Shown: positions 24,901 through 32,638, counted from the first letter of the stretch. The stretch is DNA of 64,000 bases from Spirosoma spitsbergense DSM 19989 (GCF_000374085.1 NZ_KB893614.1:184-64183), one strand, 5' to 3'. Notes: a model not told the origin generated them from the letters alone. A program made the numbers and translations.

Positions 24901-25711
24901 CGAATGGCTGCGGGTTCAGGTCGTCATGCAGTTTTTTTACATTATCGCCCACAGCCCACATAATACCACGCTCCAGCAGTTGCTGAAAACCAGGCTGCAA
25001 CCACGTGCGCTCATCGTGCCCGTAGGCCGTATAAAACACGCGGCCTTTGCCGTACTGCCGGGTCCAGGTGTACGGTTCCTCTTTGATGCCGGGTCGGTTG
25101 GCCGCTGCCATGTCTTTTTCCTGGTCGGCTTTAATTTCGCGAACGGCCAGCACATTATTATCTGCCTGTAAATGGCTGTGCAAGTACGTTTCATCGTAGG
25201 CTTTGAACGAGGGCAGACCTGCTACGATTGGATTAGCAGGCTGCGTAAAGCGGGTTTGGATGGTGTCCATCCGATGCCGCCAAAACTGACCACCCACTAC
25301 CTTATCGACGTACTCCGGAGAGTTACGGAAGCAGAACGATGCGCAATGCACCGGAATGATGCCGTGCCCCGACGATACGTAATCGAGCAACGCCTTTTCC
25401 TGCGGCTTGCCAATGCTATCCCAGTTAGCATAGATCAGCAAACCATCATACTTGTTCAGGTTTTCGGTATTGAGGTCTTCCAGCTTATCGGTATAGGTAA
25501 AGTTGATACCCTTAACCCCCAGAGCCGCCATGATTTCCGGCACCCGCTCAATGGGCTTGTGGTGGCCGTTGTCGCCCAGAAACAGAATCTCCGTCCGGCG
25601 GGGTCGGCTGGTATTGGATACATCCTGACGGATGGCCGTTTGGGTTGTCGACTGGCGGGCGCACTGAGTGAGCACCACAACCAATCCAAACGCGGTAAGT
25701 AGTTTTTTCAT
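21902..25711 (-). CDS. ThuA - beta-propeller dehydrogenase - HEAT - CARDB - cupredoxin fusion lipoprotein
   Basis: A 1269-residue exported protein. A leader ends in LTQCAR (possible acylated Cys17). Domains in order: ThuA-like (about 40-256; HCASFCFRN, GKGRVFYTAYGHD); a membrane-bound-dehydrogenase beta-propeller as in the PVC-type haem protein family (about 305-670; MAWDERGRLYAL, GLSIPTGMAFGNGGLYV); HEAT-like helices (about 685-865); a CARDB-like beta domain (about 905-1035); and a C-terminal type 1 copper domain (about 1135-1262) with apparent ligands H1176, C1244, H1249 and M1253. No CxxCH haem motif is present, so the cupredoxin seems to take the place of the usual cytochrome c. It probably oxidises a sugar or polyol and passes electrons to copper; the substrate is inferred only from the neighbouring sugar genes. 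Confidence 0.9.
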   Translation of the reverse strand: MKKLLTAFGLVVVLTQCARQSTTQTAIRQDVSNTSRPRRTEILFLGDNGHHKPIERVPEIMAALGVKGINFTYTDKLEDLNTENLNKYDGLLIYANWDSIGKPQEKALLDYVSSGHGIIPVHCASFCFRNSPEYVDKVVGGQFWRHRMDTIQTRFTQPANPIVAGLPSFKAYDETYLHSHLQADNNVLAVREIKADQEKDMAAANRPGIKEEPYTWTRQYGKGRVFYTAYGHDERTWLQPGFQQLLERGIMWAVGDNVKKLHDDLNPQPFAYQEAPLLPNYEKRPGPQMEQKPLSPEESMKHIQVPVDFTLDLFAHEPNVMHPIAMAWDERGRLYALVTKDYPNERKPEGGSDYIVICEDTDKDGKADKFTNFAEGLSIPTGMAFGNGGLYVSQAPHMLFLQDTNGDDKADVKKVVFTGFGTFDTHAGPSNLHYGFDNWIWGSVGYSGFKGKIGQDSVKFSQGFFRFKPDGSQLEYVTGTSNNTWGLGFTEKGDIFGSTANNSHGWYMAIPNRYFNGAPHIRENGSRSTDTHKDMKPITEKVRQVDVFGGFTAAAGHNFYTARAFPKKYWNQIAFVSEPTGHIVHQNVMQKSGTDFSDAVGFNLMAGADEWFAPVFAEVGPDGAVWVVDWYSYIIQHNPTPKGATNGSGNAYETPLRDFTHGRIYRVGYKGAPSYTPMALSKDRPEELVAALKNTNMFWRMTAQRLLIERNNKDVVPQLIALVNDQSLDEIGNNPAAIHALWILNGLNVLDGSDQNASMAVNQALKHPASAVRKTAIQVMPTNSEVSGTLLKADMLNDKEPLVVLNTILALSKLPSNPAADAAVLARLTTTAGAKEVNDRWLPDAFASMLTSQNGRLLKTYVNQLAVNAPAKASQDMSAHNHADMAKTSAPVMTASTASTPSMGNLPDLIVGAVRTTPNSPAVRERAQIFVDVTNVGGAAIPAGTPIPMSVRVEGPKGMADASKIDFISVTHDTGIKPGETVTITKSNNGPWVGDMGVLFEQSGDYIISVMLDRENKIAESNEQNNNATQTLIYRAPQSLSAYTLERATRSYASVAPIDSVVALLRQTQKLSPAESEAVVKGVSEGWNMKQKATVPQADRSFLASLNGSVSADNRERLNRLYEVWGLTKEEPVDPNVEVIRLKTVREEMRYDKKEFTVTAGKTIEIVLENPDAMQHNLVVGKPKSMEIIGAAADKLITAKDGADRNYVPSIPQIIAATPLVNPDQTYRLKFTAPNTPGDYPFVCTFPGHWRIMNGVMKVVKAGQAMNTK

Positions 25712-25724
25712 AATACCATGTTGT

Positions 25725-26837
25725 CTACACGTTAAAATCAGGCAATTGAATCAATTTTCCACCCTGCATAGCCGACTCGTGCGCCAGAATTCCGACGCTG
25801 GTCCAGTTAGCCGATTGGGCTGCATTGGGGAACGGGTCGCGGTCTTCAACCAGGGCCGACACGAACTCATGCACCATGTGCGGGTGCGAACCACCGTGGC
25901 CGCCCCCCTGCGTAAACGATAAATGCTGCGTTTCGTCGGCATCGTACACCCCTTTGGTGGTAAACCGCTGAATTTCTTCCGGCAGATAGTGGGCGTAATC
26001 CGGAACGGTTACTTTCGCAGGAATTTCGGGTTCGGGCTTTTTAGCCGTATGAATCACCGGCTCCTCGTCTTCGATGAGTTGCCACTCGAATGATTTCTTA
26101 TCGCCATACACCTCGAAACTCTCGCGGTACTGCCGCGCTACGTCAAATAGCGACCGGTACACGTAGGCTGACAAATCGCTGTCTTTAAACTTGATGTGCG
26201 CCGACTCGACCGCGAAGGGCGAGTTGTGTATTTTTGCCAGTTCCTCCCGAATCGTTCCCGAACCAAAGCAGGACACATAATCGGCTTCCAGTTTGAGCAA
26301 ACCCGCTACCGGTCCCACGCAGTGCGTCGCGTAGTGCATAGGAGGCAGACCGGGCCAATAGTCGGGCCAGCCGTCCATGTCCTGCTGGTGGCTGGCTTTC
26401 AGGAACTGCACCTTCCCAAGCTCTCCTTTTTCGTACAATTCCTTGACGAACAGAAACTCCCGGCTGTACACCACCGTTTCCATCATCATGTATTTTTTGC
26501 CGCTTTCCTTCGTGGCACGTACAATTTCCAGGCACTCCTCTACCGATGTTGCCATGGGCACGGTACAGGCTACGTGCTTACCCGCCCGCAGCGCTTTCAG
26601 GCTTTGCTCGGCATGGTTCGGGATGGGTGAGTTGATATGCACAGCATCCACAGCCGGGTCAGCCAGCAGTTCATCGTAGCTACTGTACCGCTTTTCGATA
26701 CCATAAGCGTCACCAATTTCATTTAACTTCTGGACATTACGCTGGCAAATGGCGTACATATTGGCCTGCGGATGCCGCTGGTAAATTGGGATAAATTCAG
26801 CCCCGAAACCCAGGCCAACGATAGCGATGTTAATCAT
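25725..26837 (-). CDS. Gfo/Idh/MocA family oxidoreductase
   Basis: A 370-residue NAD(P)-dependent oxidoreductase. The N-terminal Rossmann domain (about 1-125) has GLGFGAEFIPIY as the dinucleotide loop and AVHINSPIPNHAEQSLKALR. The C-terminal domain (about 130-350) has WPDYWPGLPPMHYATHCVGP, which holds the His commonly used in catalysis. The usual EKP triad after GKHV is replaced by TVP (GKHVACTVPMATS), removing the conserved lysine; some sub-families share this, so it may be a clade variant rather than an inactive enzyme. It is 13 bases upstream of the ThuA-fusion gene and almost certainly in one operon with it. Confidence 0.93.
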   Translation of the reverse strand: MINIAIVGLGFGAEFIPIYQRHPQANMYAICQRNVQKLNEIGDAYGIEKRYSSYDELLADPAVDAVHINSPIPNHAEQSLKALRAGKHVACTVPMATSVEECLEIVRATKESGKKYMMMETVVYSREFLFVKELYEKGELGKVQFLKASHQQDMDGWPDYWPGLPPMHYATHCVGPVAGLLKLEADYVSCFGSGTIREELAKIHNSPFAVESAHIKFKDSDLSAYVYRSLFDVARQYRESFEVYGDKKSFEWQLIEDEEPVIHTAKKPEPEIPAKVTVPDYAHYLPEEIQRFTTKGVYDADETQHLSFTQGGGHGGSHPHMVHEFVSALVEDRDPFPNAAQSANWTSVGILAHESAMQGGKLIQLPDFNV

Positions 26838-26844
26838 TTTAAAA

Positions 26845-26922
26845 GAGCGAAAGAGTGAATGAGCGAAAGAGTGAATGCATTTTTAAACTAGAGCGCTCTT
26901 CCGCTCATTCACTCTTTCGCTC
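26845..26922. repeat. 21-bp perfect palindrome built from gagcgaaagagtgaat units
   Basis: gagcgaaagagtgaatgagcg (one base over the unit pair) at 26845-26865 has its exact reverse complement at 26902-26922, a 36-base loop between. The left arm also contains two direct copies of gagcgaaagagtgaat (26845-26860 and 26861-26876). The right arm lies inside the final codons of the isomerase gene. Similar low-complexity palindromes occur at 35.2, 49.2 and 53.0 kb. Confidence 0.75.
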
Positions 26923-27761
26923 ATTATTTTTATAAAACTTAGCCCGTCCACGGCCAGTTGCTCCGGCGACTGAAACATAGGCCGGAAAATATGCGTAGCG
27001 GCTGCCAGTTCAGGCGGGTTAGGGCCAAATGCTTCGATGGCGATGGGTCCCTCGTAACCAACCTCATCCAGCGTATTGAATACTTCGTCGAAATTGATAT
27101 GTCCCTGGCCGGGTGTGGAACGGTCGTTTTCTGAAATCTGAACGTGAACCAGATAGGGGGCTACTTTACGTAAGGCATCGGCCACGCTTTTCTCCTCCAT
27201 GTTAGCATGAAACGTATCGAAAGCCGCCCGGCAATTGGGATGATTAACCGCTTCCACGTAACGCACCAGTTCGTCGGCACAGGTAAGTAAATAAATCTCG
27301 AACCGATTCAGGTATTCGATGGCCAGTGTTACATCCTTCGTTTGGGCGTGTTCGGCCACTTCGCGCATCCCCGTTACTGACCAGTTCCACTCGTCGGCCG
27401 TTGCAGGCTTTCCGGTAAAGGTTTTGAAACCCGCGTACAGGGGTCCCATCAATAGTTTAGCCCCTGCTGCGGCCGCGCAGTCAACCACCTGTTTCAGGTA
27501 ATCGATTCCCGCCCGACGTACCGTTTCATCCGGGCTAATCAGGCTGTATTCAGGTCCGCAAATGGTGCAGGTTTGCACACCCAGACCCAGTTCTTTTGCC
27601 TGATGACCCAGGCGGTGCCATTTAGCCAGATTAGTGTCGTTAATGGGCATTTCGACAAAGTCAAAGCCACTCGTTTGCAGGAATGACAACGTATCAGACA
27701 GATCTTCGTCCATCGTCATCGTCCAGACAAACATATTCATTCCTACCTTATTCATATTCAT
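26883..27761 (-). CDS. Sugar phosphate isomerase/epimerase, tagatose/psicose 3-epimerase-like
   Basis: A 292-residue TIM-barrel protein of the xylose-isomerase-like superfamily. The metal-binding acids and histidine of ketose 3-epimerases are recognisable: Glu in AIEYLNRFE, Asp in AFDTFHANMEE, His in VHVQISENDRSTPG and Glu in IAIEAFGPN. It should epimerise a ketose at C3. The last ~13 residues (MSERVNERKSALV) are encoded by an intergenic-type repeat and are not expected for the family. ATG 27761 is used; 27755 is also possible. It is the first gene of the operon with Gfo/Idh and the ThuA fusion, divergent from an AraC regulator. Confidence 0.92.
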   Translation of the reverse strand: MNMNKVGMNMFVWTMTMDEDLSDTLSFLQTSGFDFVEMPINDTNLAKWHRLGHQAKELGLGVQTCTICGPEYSLISPDETVRRAGIDYLKQVVDCAAAAGAKLLMGPLYAGFKTFTGKPATADEWNWSVTGMREVAEHAQTKDVTLAIEYLNRFEIYLLTCADELVRYVEAVNHPNCRAAFDTFHANMEEKSVADALRKVAPYLVHVQISENDRSTPGQGHINFDEVFNTLDEVGYEGPIAIEAFGPNPPELAAATHIFRPMFQSPEQLAVDGLSFIKIMSERVNERKSALV

Positions 27762-27777
27762 TCCATAAAAAATTAAA

Positions 27778-27785
27778 CAAATATA
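27778..27785 (-). promoter_or_regulatory. Probable -7 box of the epimerase operon
   Basis: TATATTTG on the minus strand, a full TAnnTTTG match 17 bases upstream of the ATG at 27761. No TTG at the -33 distance, as may occur for an activator-dependent promoter; the divergent AraC gene is a candidate activator. Confidence 0.45.
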
Positions 27786-27890
27786 AACAGTCTATATCTT
27801 TGTATATTAGCTTTTATTAGCGAATACTAACTTTATTTTTGCTTGCATTAGAAATATAATTCAATATTTGCGTTAAAAATCAGCAATCGG

Positions 27891-28763
27891 ATGAAACAAC
27901 CGCTACGAAAAGACCTTGAGCCCGTTTCAGCCTCGTTCGTTGTAAAGGAATTGGTTGAACCACATTTTGACCCAAACTGGCACTTCCATCCCCACTTCCA
28001 GTTGTTTTTGGTAGAAGAGGGTACGGGTACCCGTTTCATTGGTGATTCGATCAAACCATTCAGCCCCGGCGATCTGGTTTTTCTCGGGCCAAATCTGCCT
28101 CACCTCTGGCGTAGTGATCAGGCCTATTTCAACAGGCAATCGACGCTGACAACGAAGGGAATTGTGGCCTATTTTACGGAAGATTTTCTGGGGGCCGCTT
28201 TTTTTGAAAAACAGGAGATGGCTCCATTACGCCAGTTGCTGAACCACGCCCGACAGGGATTGGAGTGGACGGGTCCTACCCGGGAACGAGTAGCTACCGT
28301 ACTCCGAAGTCTGGCAACACAACCAGTCGGTTTCGGGCGGGTGCTGAATTTTCTGACGTTACTAAATGAGCTTTGTTATGCTACCGATTACCAGTATCTG
28401 ACCAGTGTAAGCTACACGAATACAGTTAAGCCAAATGAAACCGACCGGATGCAGTTAGTACATGATTATGTACTGGAACATTTCCCGGACGAACTGAGTC
28501 TGGACCGGGTTGCTGATTTGGCGGGTATGACTTCGCCGGCTTTCTGCCGTTATTTCAAGACCCGCGCCAATAAAACATTTTCGGAATTTGTTTCAGAAGT
28601 GCGCATCGGGCACGCCTGCAAGTTATTGATGCGTGGCAAACTCAATATAACCCAGATTAGCTTTGAAAGCGGTTTCCGTACGCTCTCAAACTTCAATCGC
28701 CAATTCAAGGATATAACGGGCCAAACGCCCTCGGCTTACGTGAAGACCTATCGTCAGTTATAA
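27891..28763 (+). CDS. AraC family transcriptional regulator with cupin domain
   Basis: A 290-residue regulator: N-terminal cupin-type ligand domain (about 25-100; HFHPHFQLFLVEEGTG, FSPGDLVFLGPNLPHLW) and a C-terminal double helix-turn-helix (about 190-287; LSLDRVADLAGMTSPAFCRY, ITQISFESGFRTLSNFNRQF, then TGQTPSAYVKTYR). It is divergent from the epimerase/Gfo-Idh/ThuA operon with a 129-base AT-rich gap, so it probably senses a sugar and controls that operon. Its final codons form part of a 26-bp hairpin that overlaps the stop codon. Confidence 0.95.
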   Translation: MKQPLRKDLEPVSASFVVKELVEPHFDPNWHFHPHFQLFLVEEGTGTRFIGDSIKPFSPGDLVFLGPNLPHLWRSDQAYFNRQSTLTTKGIVAYFTEDFLGAAFFEKQEMAPLRQLLNHARQGLEWTGPTRERVATVLRSLATQPVGFGRVLNFLTLLNELCYATDYQYLTSVSYTNTVKPNETDRMQLVHDYVLEHFPDELSLDRVADLAGMTSPAFCRYFKTRANKTFSEFVSEVRIGHACKLLMRGKLNITQISFESGFRTLSNFNRQFKDITGQTPSAYVKTYRQL

Positions 28764-28809
28764 AAGAAGGGCCGCTCTTACTGGAGCGGCCCTTCTTTTA
28801 TAACTGACG
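28752..28809. terminator. 26-bp perfect hairpin terminator overlapping the araC-type gene's end
   Basis: The arms 28752-28777 and 28784-28809 are exact inverted repeats (core aagaagggccgctc / gagcggcccttctt) with loop ttactg. The left arm contains the last three codons and stop of the AraC-family gene (RQL then TAA), and the right arm is their inverted copy. It lies between convergent genes and can serve both. Confidence 0.93.
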
Positions 28810-28822
28810 CCTACGCTACAGT

Positions 28823-29710
28823 CTAGTAGATAATAGTTGTACCGACTGATTCCCGAACGGGAACACCATCCTGCACGAATGAAATAATATCCTGTGTCAG
28901 GCGATCTTTCTCGAGCATAAATAAGCCGTGTGCCGCTCCTTCATAAACAATGTACTGGGCCGTTGGCAGCGCATTGGCGGTTCGCTCGCCCGATGCTTCG
29001 ATGGGTACAGTCTGATCATCATCGCCATGAATAACCAGTGCCGGCACATGAATTTGTGCCAGATCGTCCCGGAAATCAGTCTGGGCAAATGCTTTGGCTG
29101 TTTCAACGGTTGCTTTATGCGAGGCAACGTAAGCCCGGTTAAAATCACCGTCCATATGCGCCTGGCTAACAGGCTTATCCAATAGCCCTACACCGTAAAA
29201 TTTCTTGGTAAAACTCTGTAGGAAATCGGCGCGGTCTTTCTGAAGATTTTCCATAATCTCATCGAAAACGGATTGGTCTACGCCATCGGGATTATCATCT
29301 GTTTTGAGCAGATAGGGAGTCACTGAACTAATAAAGGCCACTTTCGATACCCGTGCACCACCATGGCGGCCCATATAACGGGCTACCTCACCACCGCCCA
29401 TGGAGAAACCGACCAGCGTTACATTCTGAAGGTCCAGCGTATCCATAACTGCTTTCAGGTCGTCGGCAAGTGTATCATAATCATATCCGTCCCAGGTTTG
29501 CGATGATTTGCCGAATCCCCGGCGGTCGTAGGCTACCACCCGGAAACCATGAGCGGGTAATTCGGCTAGTTGATAGTCCCACATTTCGTGGCTCAATGGC
29601 CACCCGTGAATCAATACAATCGTCTGGCTAGCGTTTGAACCGCCCAAATCCTGATAGAAAAGTTTGATATCGTTACCGGATGAATCCGTGCCTGTTTTTA
29701 TGTAGCTCAT
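28823..29710 (-). CDS. Alpha/beta hydrolase (non-haem chloroperoxidase / esterase-like)
   Basis: A 295-residue alpha/beta-hydrolase with the oxyanion-hole segment LIHGWPLSHEMW, nucleophile elbow GFSMGGGEVARY (Ser), Asp in HGDDDQTVPI and His in GAAHGLF. This set and the phrase VVAYDRRGFGKS match the arylesterase/cofactor-free haloperoxidase group. The native substrate is unknown. No signal peptide is seen, so it is cytoplasmic. It is a single gene ending at the shared terminator. Confidence 0.95.
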   Translation of the reverse strand: MSYIKTGTDSSGNDIKLFYQDLGGSNASQTIVLIHGWPLSHEMWDYQLAELPAHGFRVVAYDRRGFGKSSQTWDGYDYDTLADDLKAVMDTLDLQNVTLVGFSMGGGEVARYMGRHGGARVSKVAFISSVTPYLLKTDDNPDGVDQSVFDEIMENLQKDRADFLQSFTKKFYGVGLLDKPVSQAHMDGDFNRAYVASHKATVETAKAFAQTDFRDDLAQIHVPALVIHGDDDQTVPIEASGERTANALPTAQYIVYEGAAHGLFMLEKDRLTQDIISFVQDGVPVRESVGTTIIY

Positions 29711-29839
29711 AACAAAGTTTTAAAAGTTGAGTAAGTCTATTTACTATCTATAAAACTGCGGGAGCCGTAAATGGTTTGTTAATAAATTATGATTGACGGT
29801 CAGCTAACTCAGAAAGAACTCAATGAGTAAACGCTCATT

Positions 29840-30271
29840 TCAATAGTTCCAGTGCCGATGACGACCCGACACATCAAAGTGAAACATGCGGGAAAATGAT
29901 TGCTGGTAAAGCCCCACGCCCCCCTTCTGCCCGGGATTGTTTCTGTCCATCCCATCGACCGTTTTAACCAGAATAGCCAAATCCTGAGTCTCGAATTTCC
30001 CGTTTCCATCGATGTCGATAACGAACAGATCAATGGCCTTTCCCCCCTGATGATCGCTGTTTTTGGCGGCTAACGGCATAAGCTGGTTTAACCAGTGGGG
30101 TCGGTAGCCAGACAACAGGAAATAGTGTGGTTTGTAGCCTTGTTTTCGTAATGCTTTATTGAGTGCTTTCTCTTTCCGCTGAACATCGGGTGAGAGTTTT
30201 GAGTAACTGATCCAATAATAGCCGCCTGCAAGCAGGCCAGCAAGAAGAATAGCGAAGGCGAAAGCTTTCAT
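29840..30271 (-). CDS. Peptidase M15-like protein with EF-hand-like loop
   Basis: A 143-residue protein with an N-terminal membrane anchor or signal (about 3-24). LLSGYRPHW and NSDHQGGKAIDL match the M15 zinc-binding pattern SxHxxGxAxD, and FHFDVSGRHRHW near the C terminus resembles the final zinc-ligand strand (VHVDVG in relatives). Together these suggest a D,D- or L,D-carboxypeptidase or murein endopeptidase acting in the periplasm. Directly after the zinc motif is DIDGNGKFETQDL, a calcium-loop pattern as in EF-hands or dockerins, unusual at this place. The protein is shorter than most M15 enzymes. It follows radA on the minus strand in the direction of reading, 43 bases after it. Confidence 0.72.
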   Translation of the reverse strand: MKAFAFAILLAGLLAGGYYWISYSKLSPDVQRKEKALNKALRKQGYKPHYFLLSGYRPHWLNQLMPLAAKNSDHQGGKAIDLFVIDIDGNGKFETQDLAILVKTVDGMDRNNPGQKGGVGLYQQSFSRMFHFDVSGRHRHWNY

Positions 30272-30313
30272 CCGGGAAGAGAAGGTATGGTAGGATTTAA
30301 TGCAGTAAATATA

Positions 30314-31699
30314 CTAAATCAGTACTCCCTGAAATACTTCATCCAGTCGGGATACGGGCTTAATCTGAATTTTGTAGTTCCGGGTATCCAGACCCTTCAA
30401 ATTGTATTTAGAAATGAATATCTTTTTGAAACCAAGTTTCTCCGCTTCGGCAATCCGTGACTCAATCCGGCTTACTGCCCGTACCTCACCACCCAGGCCA
30501 ACTTCTGCCGCAAAGGCCACTGATGGTGGAATCGCGATATCTTCGTAGCTCGACACAATGGCCGCACAAACGGCCAGGTCAATGGCCGGATCCTCTACCC
30601 GTAATCCACCCGCTATGTTCAGGAATACGTCCTGCTGACCCAGGCGAAAACCGCCCCGTTTCTCCAGTACGGCCAGCAGCATATTCAACCGTTTGGCATC
30701 GAAACCGGTGCTGCTGCGCTGCGGAGTGCCATAGTTGGCCACACTTACCAACGCCTGCGTTTCGATCAGGAGCGGACGATTACCTTCCATCATAGATCCA
30801 ATGGTTACACCACTCAGTGCTTCGTCGCGTTGCGAAATCAGAATTTCGGAGGGGTTCGTTACCTGCCGCAGGCCCGTGCCCAGCATTTCGTAGATGCCCA
30901 GTTCGTCGGTACTCCCGAAACGATTTTTGGTCGTTCGCAGAATCCGGTAGGTAGTATGCCGGTCGCCCTCAAAAGTCAGTACCGTATCCACCATATGTTC
31001 CAGCACCTTGGGGCCCGCCAGCGACCCCTCTTTGGTGATGTGGCCAATCATAAACACTGGCACACCACTTTCTTTGGCATACTTCATAAATTCGGCCGTA
31101 CACTCCCGCACCTGCGATACGCTCCCCGCTCCCGACTCTACCAATGATGACTGCATGGTCTGAATAGAGTCGATAATCAGGATTTCAGGCTCGAAGTGTT
31201 CCACCACCCGAAAGATGTTCTGCGTGGAGGTTTCGGTCATTACATGGCAGTCACTCGTGGGGGCATCGAGTCGTTCGGCACGCATTTTTATCTGTTGTTC
31301 ACTCTCCTCGCCAGACACGTAAAGCACCCGCATACCCGACAGCGTAAGTGCAATCTGTAATAGAAGGGTTGATTTGCCAATGCCGGGTTCACCCCCGATA
31401 AGGACCAGTGAACCGGGAACAATTCCCCCGCCCAGCACCCGGTTCAGTTCGCCATCTGTCGTAGTGATACGGGGTTGTTCTTCAAAATTAATGGCATGTA
31501 ATGCTTTTGGTTTGGCCGCTATTTTTACATTTCCCGGTCCGGACGATGGGCTTCGCCACCCCCCCTTTTCCGGTTCATCCTTCTGGACAACCTCCTCTAC
31601 CATTGTGTTCCACTCGCCACAGGCTGCACACCGGCCCAACCATTTGGCCGACTGATAGCCGCAACTCTGACAAAAATAGGAGGTTCTTAATTTGGCCAT
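30314..31699 (-). CDS. radA: DNA repair protein RadA
   Basis: A 461-residue RadA/Sms. It has an N-terminal zinc finger (C10, C13, C24, C27 in FCQSCGYQSAKWLGRCAACG), a RecA-like ATPase with Walker A GGEPGIGKSTLLLQ, the KNRFGSTDELGIYEM motif specific to RadA, and a C-terminal Lon-protease-like domain (about 285-455; RVEDPAIDLAVCAA). It is a helicase-type branch-migration factor for recombinational repair and is of normal length. Confidence 0.98.
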   Translation of the reverse strand: MAKLRTSYFCQSCGYQSAKWLGRCAACGEWNTMVEEVVQKDEPEKGGWRSPSSGPGNVKIAAKPKALHAINFEEQPRITTTDGELNRVLGGGIVPGSLVLIGGEPGIGKSTLLLQIALTLSGMRVLYVSGEESEQQIKMRAERLDAPTSDCHVMTETSTQNIFRVVEHFEPEILIIDSIQTMQSSLVESGAGSVSQVRECTAEFMKYAKESGVPVFMIGHITKEGSLAGPKVLEHMVDTVLTFEGDRHTTYRILRTTKNRFGSTDELGIYEMLGTGLRQVTNPSEILISQRDEALSGVTIGSMMEGNRPLLIETQALVSVANYGTPQRSSTGFDAKRLNMLLAVLEKRGGFRLGQQDVFLNIAGGLRVEDPAIDLAVCAAIVSSYEDIAIPPSVAFAAEVGLGGEVRAVSRIESRIAEAEKLGFKKIFISKYNLKGLDTRNYKIQIKPVSRLDEVFQGVLI

Positions 31700-31928
31700 T
31701 TTTTCGGTTAGTAATACATGAACCGCTAAAGCATCAGGCGGTAACTGGTTAAACCTTTTTACCGGTTACGCATCAAACCCGCATCAGCAAAAATACGCGT
31801 TTTCAATGACCCTGGATGCGGTAAATGGCTCACTATTTTAACGCCATTTACTCGAAATAAGTTGGTTTTTGTACCGTGTTGCCCTGATTTTCGTTTAGCA
31901 ATCAGTACTATTCTTTTAGACTACAACC

Positions 31929-32600
31929 ATGAAAAAAATCCTGCTTTTCGCGTCACTCACCCTTCTGCCGGCTCTTTCTTTTGCTCAGGGCTTCCAGATT
32001 GGGATTAAAGGCGGTGTCAACCTGTCGAAGTTAAGTTTTGGCGACTTTATCAAAACAGGTACGAACCCCAATGGCTCGCCAACGGCAAGCGTTGATGGGC
32101 AAACATTCCGTAACAATCTGAGCGATAGCTTCGATAGTAAGATGGGTACTTCGTTCGGCATTTATATGCGTTTCGGCAAGAATCTGTTCATACAGCCCGA
32201 ATTATTGTACTCAACCCGGTCGGCTCAGTTTGGCGTTATCCGGAATGGTCAGACAGAAACGGCAACGATAACCACGACCAGTTTCGATGTTCCCCTTTTG
32301 CTGGGTATCAAAGGAGGCCCTATCCGGATCGTAGCGGGCCCCGTGGCTTCGTTTCGCATCAACGATAATCAAACGTTAGGCAACGCGCTCCAGCAATATA
32401 CCCAGGGTAGCCTAAATGATGCCTGGTCGCAGGCGTACTACGGCTATCAGGTAGGCGGTGGCCTGGATATTGGCTCGCTTGGCCTCGATGTTCGTTATCA
32501 GGGCAATATTTCCGACATTGCTCAGATAGAGAACAGTGCGGGTAAGTTTAGTCAGGGAATGAAATCCTGGCAGATTACGCTGGCTTACAAGATATTTTAG
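31929..32600 (+). CDS. PorT-like outer-membrane beta-barrel protein
   Basis: A 223-residue protein with a signal peptide (ILLFASLTLLPALSFAQ) and a beta-barrel of the outer-membrane beta-barrel/PorT family common in Bacteroidota. Alternating strands include GFQIGIKGGVNLSKLSF, FGIYMRFGKNLFIQPELLY and the last strand SWQITLAYKIF ending in Phe, as needed for outer-membrane assembly. The function of these barrels is mostly unknown. It is divergent from radA across 229 bases with no clear promoter, and ends at a strong terminator. Confidence 0.9.
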   Translation: MKKILLFASLTLLPALSFAQGFQIGIKGGVNLSKLSFGDFIKTGTNPNGSPTASVDGQTFRNNLSDSFDSKMGTSFGIYMRFGKNLFIQPELLYSTRSAQFGVIRNGQTETATITTTSFDVPLLLGIKGGPIRIVAGPVASFRINDNQTLGNALQQYTQGSLNDAWSQAYYGYQVGGGLDIGSLGLDVRYQGNISDIAQIENSAGKFSQGMKSWQITLAYKIF

Positions 32601-32638
32601 CGCCTGGTCCAGGAAATGGCTCGGGCCAGAGAGCTTAT

